This document shows, piece after piece, positions 1 through 5,384 of a stretch of 29,166 bases of DNA. The notes beneath the pieces were generated by a model. The model did no database searches. It had not been told where the DNA came from and saw only the letters and a program-made list of their open reading frames with translations. The stretch spans positions 1 through 29,166 of the IMG/VR virus record IMGVR_UViG_3300031608_000027, one strand, 5' to 3'. Each line of letters starts with the position of its first letter. Position 1 is the first letter of the stretch. Both the position numbers and the translations under genes were made by a program. This DNA comes from a virus.

Positions 1-26
1 CCACTCTTTGATTCTTTATTACTCAT
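1..26 (-). CDS. 5' end of an unidentified leftward gene (partial)
   Basis: A minus-strand ATG at 26-24 opens a frame that stays open to the window edge and reads M-S-N-K-E-S-K-S. A purine-rich AAGGGA ribosome-binding sequence lies about 6 bases upstream of the ATG. A near-consensus promoter (193-165) points at it with a leader of about 130 bases. Only eight full codons are visible, so the product cannot be named. A packaging or head gene would fit, because this arm would lead towards the capsid gene at the right edge if the genome is circular; that is inference from position only. Confidence 0.45.
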
Positions 27-42
27 TGTATTTCCCTTAGCC

Positions 43-126
43 CTTAAGGATACTTAAGTACACTTTAATTGATTTCTTTAATTATTAATAAAAGATCAAG
101 CCTAACGATGCTTAAGGCTACTTAAG
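43..126. repeat. Two copies of a CTTAAG-N4-CTTAAG double palindrome
   Basis: CTTAAG-GATA-CTTAAG at 43-58 and CTTAAG-GCTA-CTTAAG at 111-126 are separated by 68 bp, start to start. Each copy holds two self-complementary hexamers 10 bp apart, about one helical turn. Both lie in the leader between the leftward promoter (193-165) and the leftward start codon at 26. They could be operators for a regulator, or 6-bp stem-loops in the leader RNA. Confidence 0.55.
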
Positions 127-164
127 GGCGCGAGGTAGTCTTTATCTTCTTTACTATACAGTAG

Positions 165-193
165 ATTATACCATATTTACAACCAAAAGTCAA
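165..193 (-). promoter_or_regulatory. Leftward sigma-70 promoter with extended -10
   Basis: On the minus strand TTGACT (193-188), a 17-base spacer and TATAAT (170-165) match the bacterial consensus at 11 of 12 positions. The -10 is preceded by TG-N, an extended -10. The predicted start is near 158. It reads leftward through the CTTAAG repeats to the ATG at 26, so it is probably an early host-RNA-polymerase promoter for the minus arm. Confidence 0.72.
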
Positions 194-432
194 GTCTTTT
201 CTACTCTTATGTCAACATATTTATACATAAGGGCCGTCCCTTTAATAGCTAAAGGCTATACTCGTGTGTGTCAAGCTTTATTTAAGGAAAACAAGGGCTT
301 AGTATACACATGGATTACCGGATTATACACACATTAATTACCTTTTTCCTCTAAATTGCTACTTTTTTGTATCTAAGGGGGTACAGTAACAATCTTGGGC
401 CAGCCCCGCGCCCCCCCGTGGCCTCCCAGGAC

Positions 433-496
433 TTATCCACAGGTTATCCACATGTCATCCACAGGCTGTGCATAAGTTATACACAAGTTATCCACA
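433..496. other. Phased array of six DnaA boxes (candidate replication origin)
   Basis: Nine-base DnaA boxes (consensus TTATNCACA) occur at 433-441, 444-452, 455-463 (one mismatch, TCATCCACA), 467-475 (minus strand, TTATGCACA), 477-485 (TTATACACA) and 488-496. The five forward boxes sit on an exact 11-bp grid (433, 444, 455, 477, 488) and the inverted box fills the missing slot. AT-rich DNA suitable for unwinding lies to the left and imperfect repeats to the right. Host DnaA binding here is strongly suggested by sequence. Function as an origin is inference. Confidence 0.7.
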
Positions 497-506
497 GGCC
501 CGCATG

Positions 507-523
507 TTGGCACGAGTATTGCA
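507..523 (+). promoter_or_regulatory. -24/-12 (sigma-54-like) element 1
   Basis: TTGGCACG-AGTA-TTGCA matches the sigma-54 promoter consensus TGGCACG-N4-TTGCW exactly, with GG (509-510) and GC (521-522) ten bases apart. It begins 11 bases after the last DnaA box. It is the best of three such elements upstream of the first rightward gene. Confidence 0.5.
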
Positions 524-596
524 TGGGGCGAGTGTGAGTATGCCATAGGATACCACATGGCCCAACAGTGGCATGACTATTGCATGACACAAGTGT
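508..596 (+). repeat. Imperfect direct repeat, 61-bp period
   Basis: Positions 508-535 and 569-596 align without gaps and agree at 22 of 28 bases, sharing TGGCAYG, TTGCATG and AGTGT blocks. Besides carrying two of the -24/-12 elements, such repeats next to DnaA boxes resemble the iterons of plasmid origins. The sequence alone does not separate the promoter reading from the iteron reading. Confidence 0.5.
568..584 (+). promoter_or_regulatory. -24/-12 (sigma-54-like) element 2
   Basis: TGGCATG-ACTA-TTGCA keeps the invariant GG (570-571) and GC (582-583) with ten bases between them. The only departure from TGGCACG is the allowed C/T position. It lies in the second copy of the 61-bp repeat. Confidence 0.42.
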
Positions 597-603
597 ACAC
601 AAG

Positions 604-620
604 TTGGCATGGTTCTTGCT
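604..620 (+). promoter_or_regulatory. -24/-12 (sigma-54-like) element 3
   Basis: TTGGCATG-GTTC-TTGCT again has GG (606-607) and GC (618-619) with a ten-base gap. It is the element nearest the first rightward gene, about 145 bases upstream. No comparably good rightward sigma-70 promoter was found between 200 and 760. Confidence 0.42.
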
Positions 621-764
621 ACGCGGGCGCGCATGATTAAAGGTATACAGTAGTCATGCACAGGATGCATAAAGTTAATTGAGGTCATGCGTTTAAATCA
701 TTAGACAATAATGCGTCAGCCTGTAAAATAGCACCATCAAGCAAACAAACACAGAGGTTACATG

Positions 765-950
765 ATGAAAAAGTCCACAGTTCAAAAGCTTACTACCATC
801 GCCACCGCCATACTAGATCACAGCAGCAGCATCTCGGAGGTTGGTGTTGCAGTATCAAAAGCAAACGCCATGTTGTCATCTGTACAGGTCGTATCTACAT
901 TAGAAGTATTAGAAGCCTACGATGCGGTGCTACTACGCAAGTCTGCATAA
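765..950 (+). CDS. Small hypothetical protein (early gene 1)
   Basis: A 61-residue protein beginning MKKSTVQ. An ATG also exists at 762, but the AGAGG ribosome-binding site at 753-757 is 7 bases from 765 and only 4 from 762, so 765 is preferred. The sequence is mostly helical-looking, with alternating short hydrophobic and small residues, no cysteines and no recognisable motif. It is the first gene of the rightward small-gene cluster, and its leader (AACACAGAGG) closely resembles that of the gene at 1543. Function unknown. Confidence 0.65.
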   Translation: MKKSTVQKLTTIATAILDHSSSISEVGVAVSKANAMLSSVQVVSTLEVLEAYDAVLLRKSA

Positions 951-993
951 ACTAAACAACGGCCAAGGACGGCCACAAACCAAGGGGCATATT

Positions 994-1179
994 ATGGATA
1001 CTAACAACTTACCAATTGAAATCGACCTACTGCCAGCAGACGCGAAAGCTTTTGTCATTCGACTGGCAAACGATGGCCACATCTCAGACTGGGGCGAGGC
1101 GTTTGACGCGCTAAATGAGTGCGCTGCTTATCGGGCAGAGCCTAACCCAGACACCTACGCTTACAATGGGAGAGGATAA
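994..1179 (+). CDS. Small acidic hypothetical protein
   Basis: A 61-residue acidic protein starting MDTNNLP. An in-frame ATG at 922 would overlap the preceding gene and has no ribosome-binding site, while the ATG at 994 follows AAGGGG at a good distance, so 994 is chosen. The chain carries several Asp/Glu residues and aromatic residues near the end, and no known motif. It is probably co-transcribed with its neighbours. Small acidic early proteins of phages often bind host enzymes, but nothing here shows a target. Confidence 0.65.
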   Translation: MDTNNLPIEIDLLPADAKAFVIRLANDGHISDWGEAFDALNECAAYRAEPNPDTYAYNGRG

Positions 1180-1183
1180 TAAC

Positions 1184-1273
1184 ATGTTCGGATTTGGAGA
1201 CGTAGTAGCTATATTAGTATTAACATGGGTATGCATGCTGTATATCGCAATGGACTTGGCTGGAGTTATATAA
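1184..1273 (+). CDS. 29-residue membrane peptide
   Basis: Translation from the ATG at 1184 gives MFGFGDVVAILVLTWVCMLY followed by nine more residues, essentially one transmembrane helix from about residue 7 to 22. GAGAGG lies just upstream. The TAA stop overlaps the next start (TAATG at 1271-1275), the coupling used throughout this cluster. Function unknown. It could be an inner-membrane peptide affecting host physiology or superinfection. The coding call rests on ribosome-binding site, coupling and hydrophobicity. Confidence 0.5.
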   Translation: MFGFGDVVAILVLTWVCMLYIAMDLAGVI

Positions 1274-1461
1274 TGATTAAAATTATGAGTAAAAAAGATT
1301 TAAAACCAATTGTCAAACAATTGAAAGATGGCGGGTTTGCTGTCACCAATAAATCAGGATGGTGGAAGGCGCTAGATGATGACGGCACGACAGTCATGGA
1401 AGCAATGCCACATTCCAATGGGAGCATGATGCTCAACCTAAACAATGATTATTTTGCATAG
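1273..1461 (+). CDS. Small hypothetical protein
   Basis: A 62-residue protein starting MIKIMSKKDLK. The start at 1273 overlaps the preceding stop, and TGGAG lies about eight bases upstream. A longer in-frame start at 1225 would sit inside the membrane-peptide gene. The N-terminal half is lysine-rich; the middle has a Gly-Trp-Trp-Lys stretch followed by an acidic turn, and the end is Asn-rich. A small alpha/beta fold is plausible. A hairpin without a U-tract follows at 1479-1499. Function unknown. Confidence 0.6.
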   Translation: MIKIMSKKDLKPIVKQLKDGGFAVTNKSGWWKALDDDGTTVMEAMPHSNGSMMLNLNNDYFA

Positions 1462-1542
1462 GGTAGTAGCTTTATCGTGTCCACTAGTCTATAGTGGGCA
1501 TCGTTAAACCAACTAAACCAAACCAACACAGAGGCAGTACAG

Positions 1543-1806
1543 ATGAAACTAAAGCAATTTGGAAGTAACATGACAGTATTAGATCTAGGCTTTGCACAAG
1601 TATTTTTTAGCTACGAGACACCAGTGGCTGCATGTCTGACAGATGGCTCGTTAGTACGTACAGAGACCAAGTACAGTGTCACCACTACCAAGCACATCAA
1701 CAAATGGTTAAACGGCTGTGAGGCGCTTACAGTGCCACAGGATCGCATTGATTGCCTGCTAACGTCTAGCAGCGAATGTAATCCAGACTATAGCGAGGTG
1801 GCATAA
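1543..1806 (+). CDS. Hypothetical protein, 87 residues
   Basis: Begins MKLKQFGSNM and has a clear AGAGG site in a leader (AACACAGAGG) similar to that of the gene at 765. The sequence alternates hydrophobic and polar residues in a beta-rich pattern (TVLDLGFAQVFFSYE), then has a Thr-rich segment and a tail with three cysteines. It looks like a compact soluble domain. Its TAA stop shares its last base with the next ATG. Function unknown. Confidence 0.65.
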   Translation: MKLKQFGSNMTVLDLGFAQVFFSYETPVAACLTDGSLVRTETKYSVTTTKHINKWLNGCEALTVPQDRIDCLLTSSSECNPDYSEVA

Positions 1807-1979
1807 TGAATAAGCGAGTAATGAACGCACAGCTAATGGACTTTTACTTGGACTGGGTCAATAATTACCTGACAGTGGAAGTAATGGCAGAGCATCACGG
1901 GCTAGATGTGAGACATGCACTGGTACTGATAGGCATAGGCAGGGACGCGCACCAACAATATATAGATGAGGCGGCATAA
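1806..1979 (+). CDS. 57-residue helical hypothetical protein
   Basis: Starts at the ATG overlapping the previous stop (TAATG), with GAGG about 8 bases upstream. The core reads YLDWVNNYLTVEVMAEHHGL, then a helix with DVRHALVLIGIGRD. The segment 'LTVEVMAEHHGLDVRHALVLIGIGR' is arranged like a helix-turn-helix (helix, Gly turn, helix), so DNA binding is possible. I recall similar short proteins in the early regions of marine phages, but cannot verify that here. Confidence 0.6.
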   Translation: MNKRVMNAQLMDFYLDWVNNYLTVEVMAEHHGLDVRHALVLIGIGRDAHQQYIDEAA

Positions 1980-2098
1980 TGTACAGGGTATATTATTACA
2001 TGTTTGATTATAGCAAATACTATGCTACAATGTCTGGGGCGCATGCAGCGGGTCGCGCTTCGGGCTTTAAAGAATACACTATTACGAGGGTTAAATGA
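1979..2098 (+). CDS. 39-residue Tyr-rich peptide
   Basis: ATG at 1979 overlaps the preceding TAA, and GAGG lies upstream. The product is Tyr-rich at the N-terminus (MYRVYYYMFDYSKYY), followed by a Gly/Ala/His turn (SGAHAAGRASGFKEY) and a basic end. It looks like a small beta-sheet peptide. It ends at the TGA shared with the next ATG. Function unknown. Confidence 0.5.
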   Translation: MYRVYYYMFDYSKYYATMSGAHAAGRASGFKEYTITRVK

Positions 2099-2253
2099 TG
2101 GAACTAGGATATAACCAAGAATGGCAAACACAGGCGCGAGGTTCTAATGATTCGGAGTATCAGATTTACCTTTCCTTTGCTGATGATGGTGCCGGTATTG
2201 ACTTTACCACAGGAAAGCCCTTAAAAACTTATGATGAATGGTTAAATACATAG
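2098..2253 (+). CDS. 51-residue hypothetical protein
   Basis: The ATG at 2098 overlaps the previous stop (TGATG) and lies 7 bases from GAGGG (2086-2090). The ATG at 2095 is also possible but only 4 bases from that site. The protein has an acidic middle (LSFADDGAGIDFTTGKPLK) and ends TYDEWLNT. The 'DDGxGxDxxTG' turn suggests a metal-binding-like or beta-turn loop, without proof. Function unknown. Confidence 0.55.
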   Translation: MELGYNQEWQTQARGSNDSEYQIYLSFADDGAGIDFTTGKPLKTYDEWLNT

Positions 2254-2265
2254 CGAGGTTGCGTG

Positions 2266-2358
2266 ATGAATGAATTATACTGGTATGTGAAATGGTGCAG
2301 CATAGGGCTTGTGTTTGGCTTCTGTGTGGGATATGGTGTAGGCACATGGCTCCTATAA
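2266..2358 (+). CDS. 30-residue membrane peptide with glycine zipper
   Basis: From ATG 2266, with GAGG eight bases upstream, the frame gives one hydrophobic helix after MNELYWYVKWC. The helix contains regularly spaced glycines (IGLVFGFCVGYGVG), the spacing seen in glycine-zipper helices that pack against each other in membranes. It ends at a TAA overlapping the next ATG. Function unknown; an inner-membrane effector is a reasonable guess. Confidence 0.5.
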   Translation: MNELYWYVKWCSIGLVFGFCVGYGVGTWLL

Positions 2359-2462
2359 TGATTGACGCACTAGGCTGGTCTATCTTGACAGCCATTGTAA
2401 TAGCAGTTCATAAGGGCGTGTTCTGGATGATGACTAACAATATACTAGAGGTGATACTATGA
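2358..2462 (+). CDS. 34-residue membrane peptide
   Basis: ATG 2358 overlaps the preceding stop (TAATG). An in-frame ATG at 2346 would add four residues. The product is hydrophobic at residues 5-16 (LGWSILTAIVIA), followed by HKG and a second hydrophobic stretch. It may span or lie along the membrane. The stop overlaps the next gene's ATG (ATGA). No strong ribosome-binding site is visible, so translation probably depends on coupling. Confidence 0.42.
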   Translation: MIDALGWSILTAIVIAVHKGVFWMMTNNILEVIL

Positions 2463-2596
2463 GCAATAACGAATACCACGGTGATGAGCATTTGCATGAC
2501 GCAGACGACTACCCACCCATGGAGCAGTGGGAGATTGACGAGGCACTGGCTGACATCAAAGCTGACAGCAATTGGTTAGAGGCGTACAGCGAATGA
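2459..2596 (+). CDS. 45-residue highly acidic peptide
   Basis: Starts at an ATG within the ATGA overlap, with AGAGG eight bases upstream. It is rich in Asp, Glu and His (DEHLHDADDYPP), followed by an acidic amphipathic helix. Such a charge pattern resembles DNA-mimic or enzyme-inhibitor peptides of phages, but there is no direct evidence. The TGA overlaps the ATG of the following gene. Confidence 0.5.
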   Translation: MSNNEYHGDEHLHDADDYPPMEQWEIDEALADIKADSNWLEAYSE

Positions 2597-2790
2597 TTAT
2601 CTTTGGTAGACAATTGACAATGGAGTACAGGCTGGGTGTCGGGTTTGACCTTGAATTCCCAGATAGTAGAGCAGTGTGGACGTATAACGAACGTACAGGG
2701 GCCACAGAGGCGATGCCCTTCATGGGTACAGTACTGCACTTGCCCCTGTGCATTGTGACGTACGGCAGAGTTTACGAGGTTATAGACTAA
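2593..2790 (+). CDS. 65-residue hypothetical protein
   Basis: MIIFGRQ start at 2593 overlaps the previous stop and follows AGAGG by about 10 bases. A longer in-frame start at 2572 lies inside the previous gene. The sequence looks like a small beta-barrel or beta-sandwich of alternating strands (YRLGVGFDLEF, RAVWTYNE, TVLHLPLCIVTYGRVYEV). Function unknown. Confidence 0.55.
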   Translation: MIIFGRQLTMEYRLGVGFDLEFPDSRAVWTYNERTGATEAMPFMGTVLHLPLCIVTYGRVYEVID

Positions 2791-2912
2791 TGGCGATTAT
2801 GGCTCTCAGTGTGTTGGTTGTATTCCTTAGTTGGTTATTGTATACTGGCCTCACTATGGAAGATTACCATACAAAAACAAGCTACCATGACGATGACGAG
2901 GACGGTATATGA
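2790..2912 (+). CDS. 40-residue membrane-anchored acidic peptide
   Basis: The ATG at 2790 overlaps the preceding TAA, and GAGG lies about 10 bases upstream. Residues 2-21 form a strong transmembrane helix (AIMALSVLVVFLSWLLYTG). The tail is cytoplasm-like and very acidic (HDDDEDG). Its TGA overlaps the next ATG. The arrangement suggests a small bitopic inner-membrane protein with an acidic tail; function unknown. Confidence 0.5.
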   Translation: MAIMALSVLVVFLSWLLYTGLTMEDYHTKTSYHDDDEDGI

Positions 2913-3127
2913 GCAAAATAAAGGAACATATGATAGGATACGAGATAAGCGATTGGATAGAACCAGAGGCACACGTAATGGTTGACGAGCTTATAGAGTA
3001 TCAGATATACTGCATGACAATGTCAGAGATTACCCAGAGGGTGACCAAACAAATGAAGGATGATTACTATAGTAATCCCTATAGTGAAATGACACAGCAA
3101 TATAGAGAGGTATTTCATAATGAGTAG
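2909..3127 (+). CDS. 72-residue hypothetical protein
   Basis: Starts MSKIKEHMIGYEISDW, with GAGG eight bases upstream and an ATGA overlap with the previous gene. It is predicted alpha-helical and acidic, and rich in Met, Tyr and Gln (MDELIEYQIYCMTMSEITQR-like helices). No signal peptide, cysteine pair or known motif. The next gene begins eight bases inside its 3' end. Confidence 0.6.
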   Translation: MSKIKEHMIGYEISDWIEPEAHVMVDELIEYQIYCMTMSEITQRVTKQMKDDYYSNPYSEMTQQYREVFHNE

Positions 3128-3299
3128 ATGCAAAGCGTGTGACGTTATACTGACAGAGTATGAGCTAAAGAAAAAAGACAGAGAGACAGGGATACACCTA
3201 GACCTTTGCAATGCCTGTCTGGCACATAGTGACGAGGCCATGCATGACAGTTTTAATAATTTAAACATAAAAGAGGTTGACAGCATATTGAGTAGCTGA
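3120..3299 (+). CDS. 59-residue zinc-ribbon protein
   Basis: MSRCKACDVI starts at 3120 inside the end of the previous gene and follows GAGAGG. Two CxxC pairs, Cys4/Cys7 and Cys30/Cys33, separated by 22 residues, form a classical zinc-ribbon arrangement. The tail is acidic. Such proteins bind nucleic acid or protein partners; a role as an early regulator is possible. The last codons overlap the perfect sigma-70 promoter at 3277-3305. Confidence 0.65.
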   Translation: MSRCKACDVILTEYELKKKDRETGIHLDLCNACLAHSDEAMHDSFNNLNIKEVDSILSS

Positions 3300-3305
3300 T
3301 ATAAT
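3277..3305 (+). promoter_or_regulatory. Perfect consensus sigma-70 promoter for the replication operon
   Basis: TTGACA (3277-3282), exactly 17 bases, then TATAAT (3300-3305): 12 of 12 consensus matches with optimal spacing. AT-rich DNA just upstream (3251-3270) could act as an UP element. The predicted start is near 3312, about 80 bases before the ssDNA-binding protein gene. The -35 lies inside the zinc-ribbon gene and the -10 overlaps the last base region of its stop. Confidence 0.85.
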
Positions 3306-3390
3306 ACTCAGGTATTAAAGGGAAATGTTTTATTAATAATTAAAGAATAACCAATAGACCCTTAGGGGGTCATAACTAGAGGCAGTAACC

Positions 3391-3756
3391 ATGGCAGTAT
3401 TAGAAGGATTAGTAGCATTTGAGAACCTTGACGAACACGAGATGTATCAGGGCCAGTCAACAGGTAAGTACTCGCTGGTACTCAGCTTAGACGAGCCAAC
3501 AGCAGGCACATTGGCTGATTTAGGTGTCAAGCTCCGTGAGTATGAGGGCGTTAAACAACGCAAGTTCAGCACCAAGTACGATGTTCCAGTGATGGACGCA
3601 GAGGGCAACACCTTCAAGGGTCGCATTGGTCGAGGTTCCAAGGTGCGGATCATGTACGCAGAGGGCGCACCCCATCCGGTACACGGAACCAGCACGTACC
3701 TTAATAAGATCAAGGTGCTAGAGGTCGCAGAACAGGAGGGAGGCGAGGACTTCTAA
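3391..3756 (+). CDS. ssb: Single-stranded DNA-binding protein (T7 gp2.5-like)
   Basis: A 121-residue protein in the place where T7-like phages carry gp2.5. It has the beta-rich composition of an OB fold and ends in an acidic tail with a C-terminal phenylalanine (EGGEDF). That tail type in gp2.5-like proteins contacts the polymerase and helicase. It is much shorter than T7 gp2.5 (232 residues). TAGAGG at 3377-3382 sets the start. Its stop overlaps the primase-helicase start (TAATG). Assignment is from position, size and tail rather than a diagnostic motif. Confidence 0.6.
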   Translation: MAVLEGLVAFENLDEHEMYQGQSTGKYSLVLSLDEPTAGTLADLGVKLREYEGVKQRKFSTKYDVPVMDAEGNTFKGRIGRGSKVRIMYAEGAPHPVHGTSTYLNKIKVLEVAEQEGGEDF

Positions 3757-5384
3757 TGACAGACGAGTCAACATTTGTTCAACATGAGTCATGCCCTTCG
3801 TGTGGCTCATCTAACAATCTGGCTCGTTATAGTGATGGACATGCAGTCTGCTTTTCTGGGGGCTGCAACCATTACGAACACGGCAAAGGCCAGATGGGTC
3901 AACCAGCACAGGAACGCAAACCAACGAGGTCACTAGAGATGACAGGTACAACAGCAGCAATTAGTGACAGACGAATTTCGTTGTCAACGTGTAAGCGTTA
4001 CGGTGTCACTGTGGAGTATGGTACAGATGGTAAGATAACCAAGCACCACTACCCATACCACGACAAGGACACAGGCACAGCGACAGGCACCAAGGTGCGT
4101 ATCGTGGACAACAAATCTTTTTATGCGACAGGAGGTTTTGATAATGCGGGTCTCTTCGGCCAACAGGCGTTCAAGGGTGGCGGCAAGTACATTACGGTCA
4201 CAGAGGGCGAGGCAGACGCAATGGCTGTCAACGAGATGTTTGACGGCAAGTGGCCCGCAGTCTCCATTAGATCAGGGGCAGCAGGAGCAGCCAAAGACAT
4301 CAAGGCCAGCTTAGAATGGCTAGAGACCTTTGAGAATGTAGTCATATGTTTTGACAACGACAAGGCAGGACAGGAGGCAGCCAAGTCAGTGCTTGATTTG
4401 TTCACCCCCAACAAAGCAAAGAACGTCACGCTACCTATGAAGGACGCAGGCGACATGCTACGGGACAACAAGGTACAGGCATTTGTCAAGGAGTGGTGGA
4501 ACGCCAAGACATACCAGCCGGATGGCATTGTTCGTGGTAGTGACACATGGGAGATGATCATTGAGCAGTCGGATGTTAAGTCCATACCCTACCCGTGGGC
4601 TTGCTTAAACGAGATGACGCACGGCTTCAGACCTAAGGAGCTGGTGACTATCACATCAGGCTCAGGCATGGGCAAGAGTCAGATCGTCAGGGAGCTGGAG
4701 CATTACCTACTGGGTGCGTCCAAAGATAACATTGGTATCCTCGCGCTTGAGGAGGACATACCAAAGACAGCGTTGGGCATCATGTCAATTGAGGCCAACA
4801 AGCAGCTACACCTTGACAAGACAGTGACACAGGAGGAGAAAAAAGGCTATTGGGATCAGACCATGGGGTCAGGACGTATCTTTATGTTCGACCACTGGGG
4901 ATCAACCAGCGAGGACAACCTGCTAGGGCGCATACGCTACATGGCTAAAGGTCTGGACTGCAAGTGGATCATCTTGGATCACCTTAGCATTGTAGTCAGC
5001 GATCAGGACAACGGTGACGAGCGTAAAGCAATTGACAGTATAATGACCAACCTACGTAAGCTGGTTCAGGAGACAGGTGTAGGACTATTCCTAGTGTCAC
5101 ACCTACGCAGACCTAGCGGCTCCAAAGCGCACGAGGACGGTGGTAAGATTAGTTTAGGTGAGCTACGAGGCTCTGCATCTATCGCCCAGCTCAGTGACAT
5201 TGTCATTGGTTTGGAGAGAGATCAGCAACACGCAGACCCAGAGACACGCAACACAACCTGTGTCCGTGTGTTAAAAAATAGGTTCGTGGGCTTGACAGGG
5301 CCTGCCTGTTACCTGTATTATGATAAGGAGTCTGGTCGTATGATTGAGACCAGTTGTCCAACAGGAGATGAAGCGGAGTTCTAA
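3756..5384 (+). CDS. Primase-helicase (T7 gp4-like)
   Basis: A 542-residue bifunctional replication protein. The N-terminus has a zinc-binding motif, Cys13/Cys16 and Cys32/Cys37, for template recognition. A TOPRIM primase domain follows, with Glu150 (TEGEAD) and Asp200/Asp202 (CFDND). The C-terminal hexameric helicase has Walker A GSGMGKS (302-308), Glu332/Glu333 as likely catalytic acids, Walker B ending in Asp408 (WIILDH) and the VSHLRRP motif near 447. Length is close to T7 gp4 (566). It would unwind DNA at the fork and make lagging-strand primers for the next gene's polymerase. Start and stop overlap both neighbours by single bases. Confidence 0.95.
   Translation: MTDESTFVQHESCPSCGSSNNLARYSDGHAVCFSGGCNHYEHGKGQMGQPAQERKPTRSLEMTGTTAAISDRRISLSTCKRYGVTVEYGTDGKITKHHYPYHDKDTGTATGTKVRIVDNKSFYATGGFDNAGLFGQQAFKGGGKYITVTEGEADAMAVNEMFDGKWPAVSIRSGAAGAAKDIKASLEWLETFENVVICFDNDKAGQEAAKSVLDLFTPNKAKNVTLPMKDAGDMLRDNKVQAFVKEWWNAKTYQPDGIVRGSDTWEMIIEQSDVKSIPYPWACLNEMTHGFRPKELVTITSGSGMGKSQIVRELEHYLLGASKDNIGILALEEDIPKTALGIMSIEANKQLHLDKTVTQEEKKGYWDQTMGSGRIFMFDHWGSTSEDNLLGRIRYMAKGLDCKWIILDHLSIVVSDQDNGDERKAIDSIMTNLRKLVQETGVGLFLVSHLRRPSGSKAHEDGGKISLGELRGSASIAQLSDIVIGLERDQQHADPETRNTTCVRVLKNRFVGLTGPACYLYYDKESGRMIETSCPTGDEAEF
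5292..5321 (+). promoter_or_regulatory. Possible internal promoter before the polymerase gene
   Basis: TTGACA (5292-5297), an 18-base spacer and TATTAT (5316-5321) lie inside the 3' end of the primase-helicase gene, about 60 bases before the polymerase start. It matches 11 of 12 consensus positions. Coding constraint could have produced it by chance. Confidence 0.35.

Larger units (their letters stand above)
27..764. other. Divergent intergenic control region / candidate origin
   Basis: This is the only long stretch without a convincing gene. The left 380 bases are very AT-rich, apart from the CTTAAG palindromes and a leftward sigma-70 promoter. A short GC-rich block (about 397-430) follows, then the DnaA-box array (433-496), then imperfect repeats carrying three -24/-12 elements (507-620). 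From about 620 to 764 no strong signal was found beyond the leader of the first small gene. AT-rich DNA beside clustered DnaA boxes is the classical layout of a replication origin, so this is the best origin candidate in the window. Confidence 0.6.

Noticed and set aside
488-688. A 66-codon minus-strand frame over the DnaA/-24/-12 region
   Set aside because: It runs across the last DnaA box and the repeats, has no ribosome-binding site and reads as a His/Cys/Met-rich product of the repeat sequence. It is a chance frame.
679-707. TTGAGG-N17-TAGACA as the rightward early promoter
   Set aside because: Matches only 7 of 12 consensus bases; too weak to claim beside the much better signals found elsewhere.
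1479-1499. Hairpin CCACTA/TAGTGG after the gene ending at 1461 as a terminator
   Set aside because: No U-tract follows; may be an RNA stabiliser or simply an inverted repeat.
3357-3371. Hairpin GACCC-TTAGG-GGGTC before the SSB gene as a terminator
   Set aside because: No T-run follows and the stem is only five base pairs. More likely a 5' leader structure.
4121-4585. 154-codon minus-strand frame opposite the primase-helicase
   Set aside because: It is the antisense shadow of a clear primase-helicase gene, with no ribosome-binding site and no recognisable domain.
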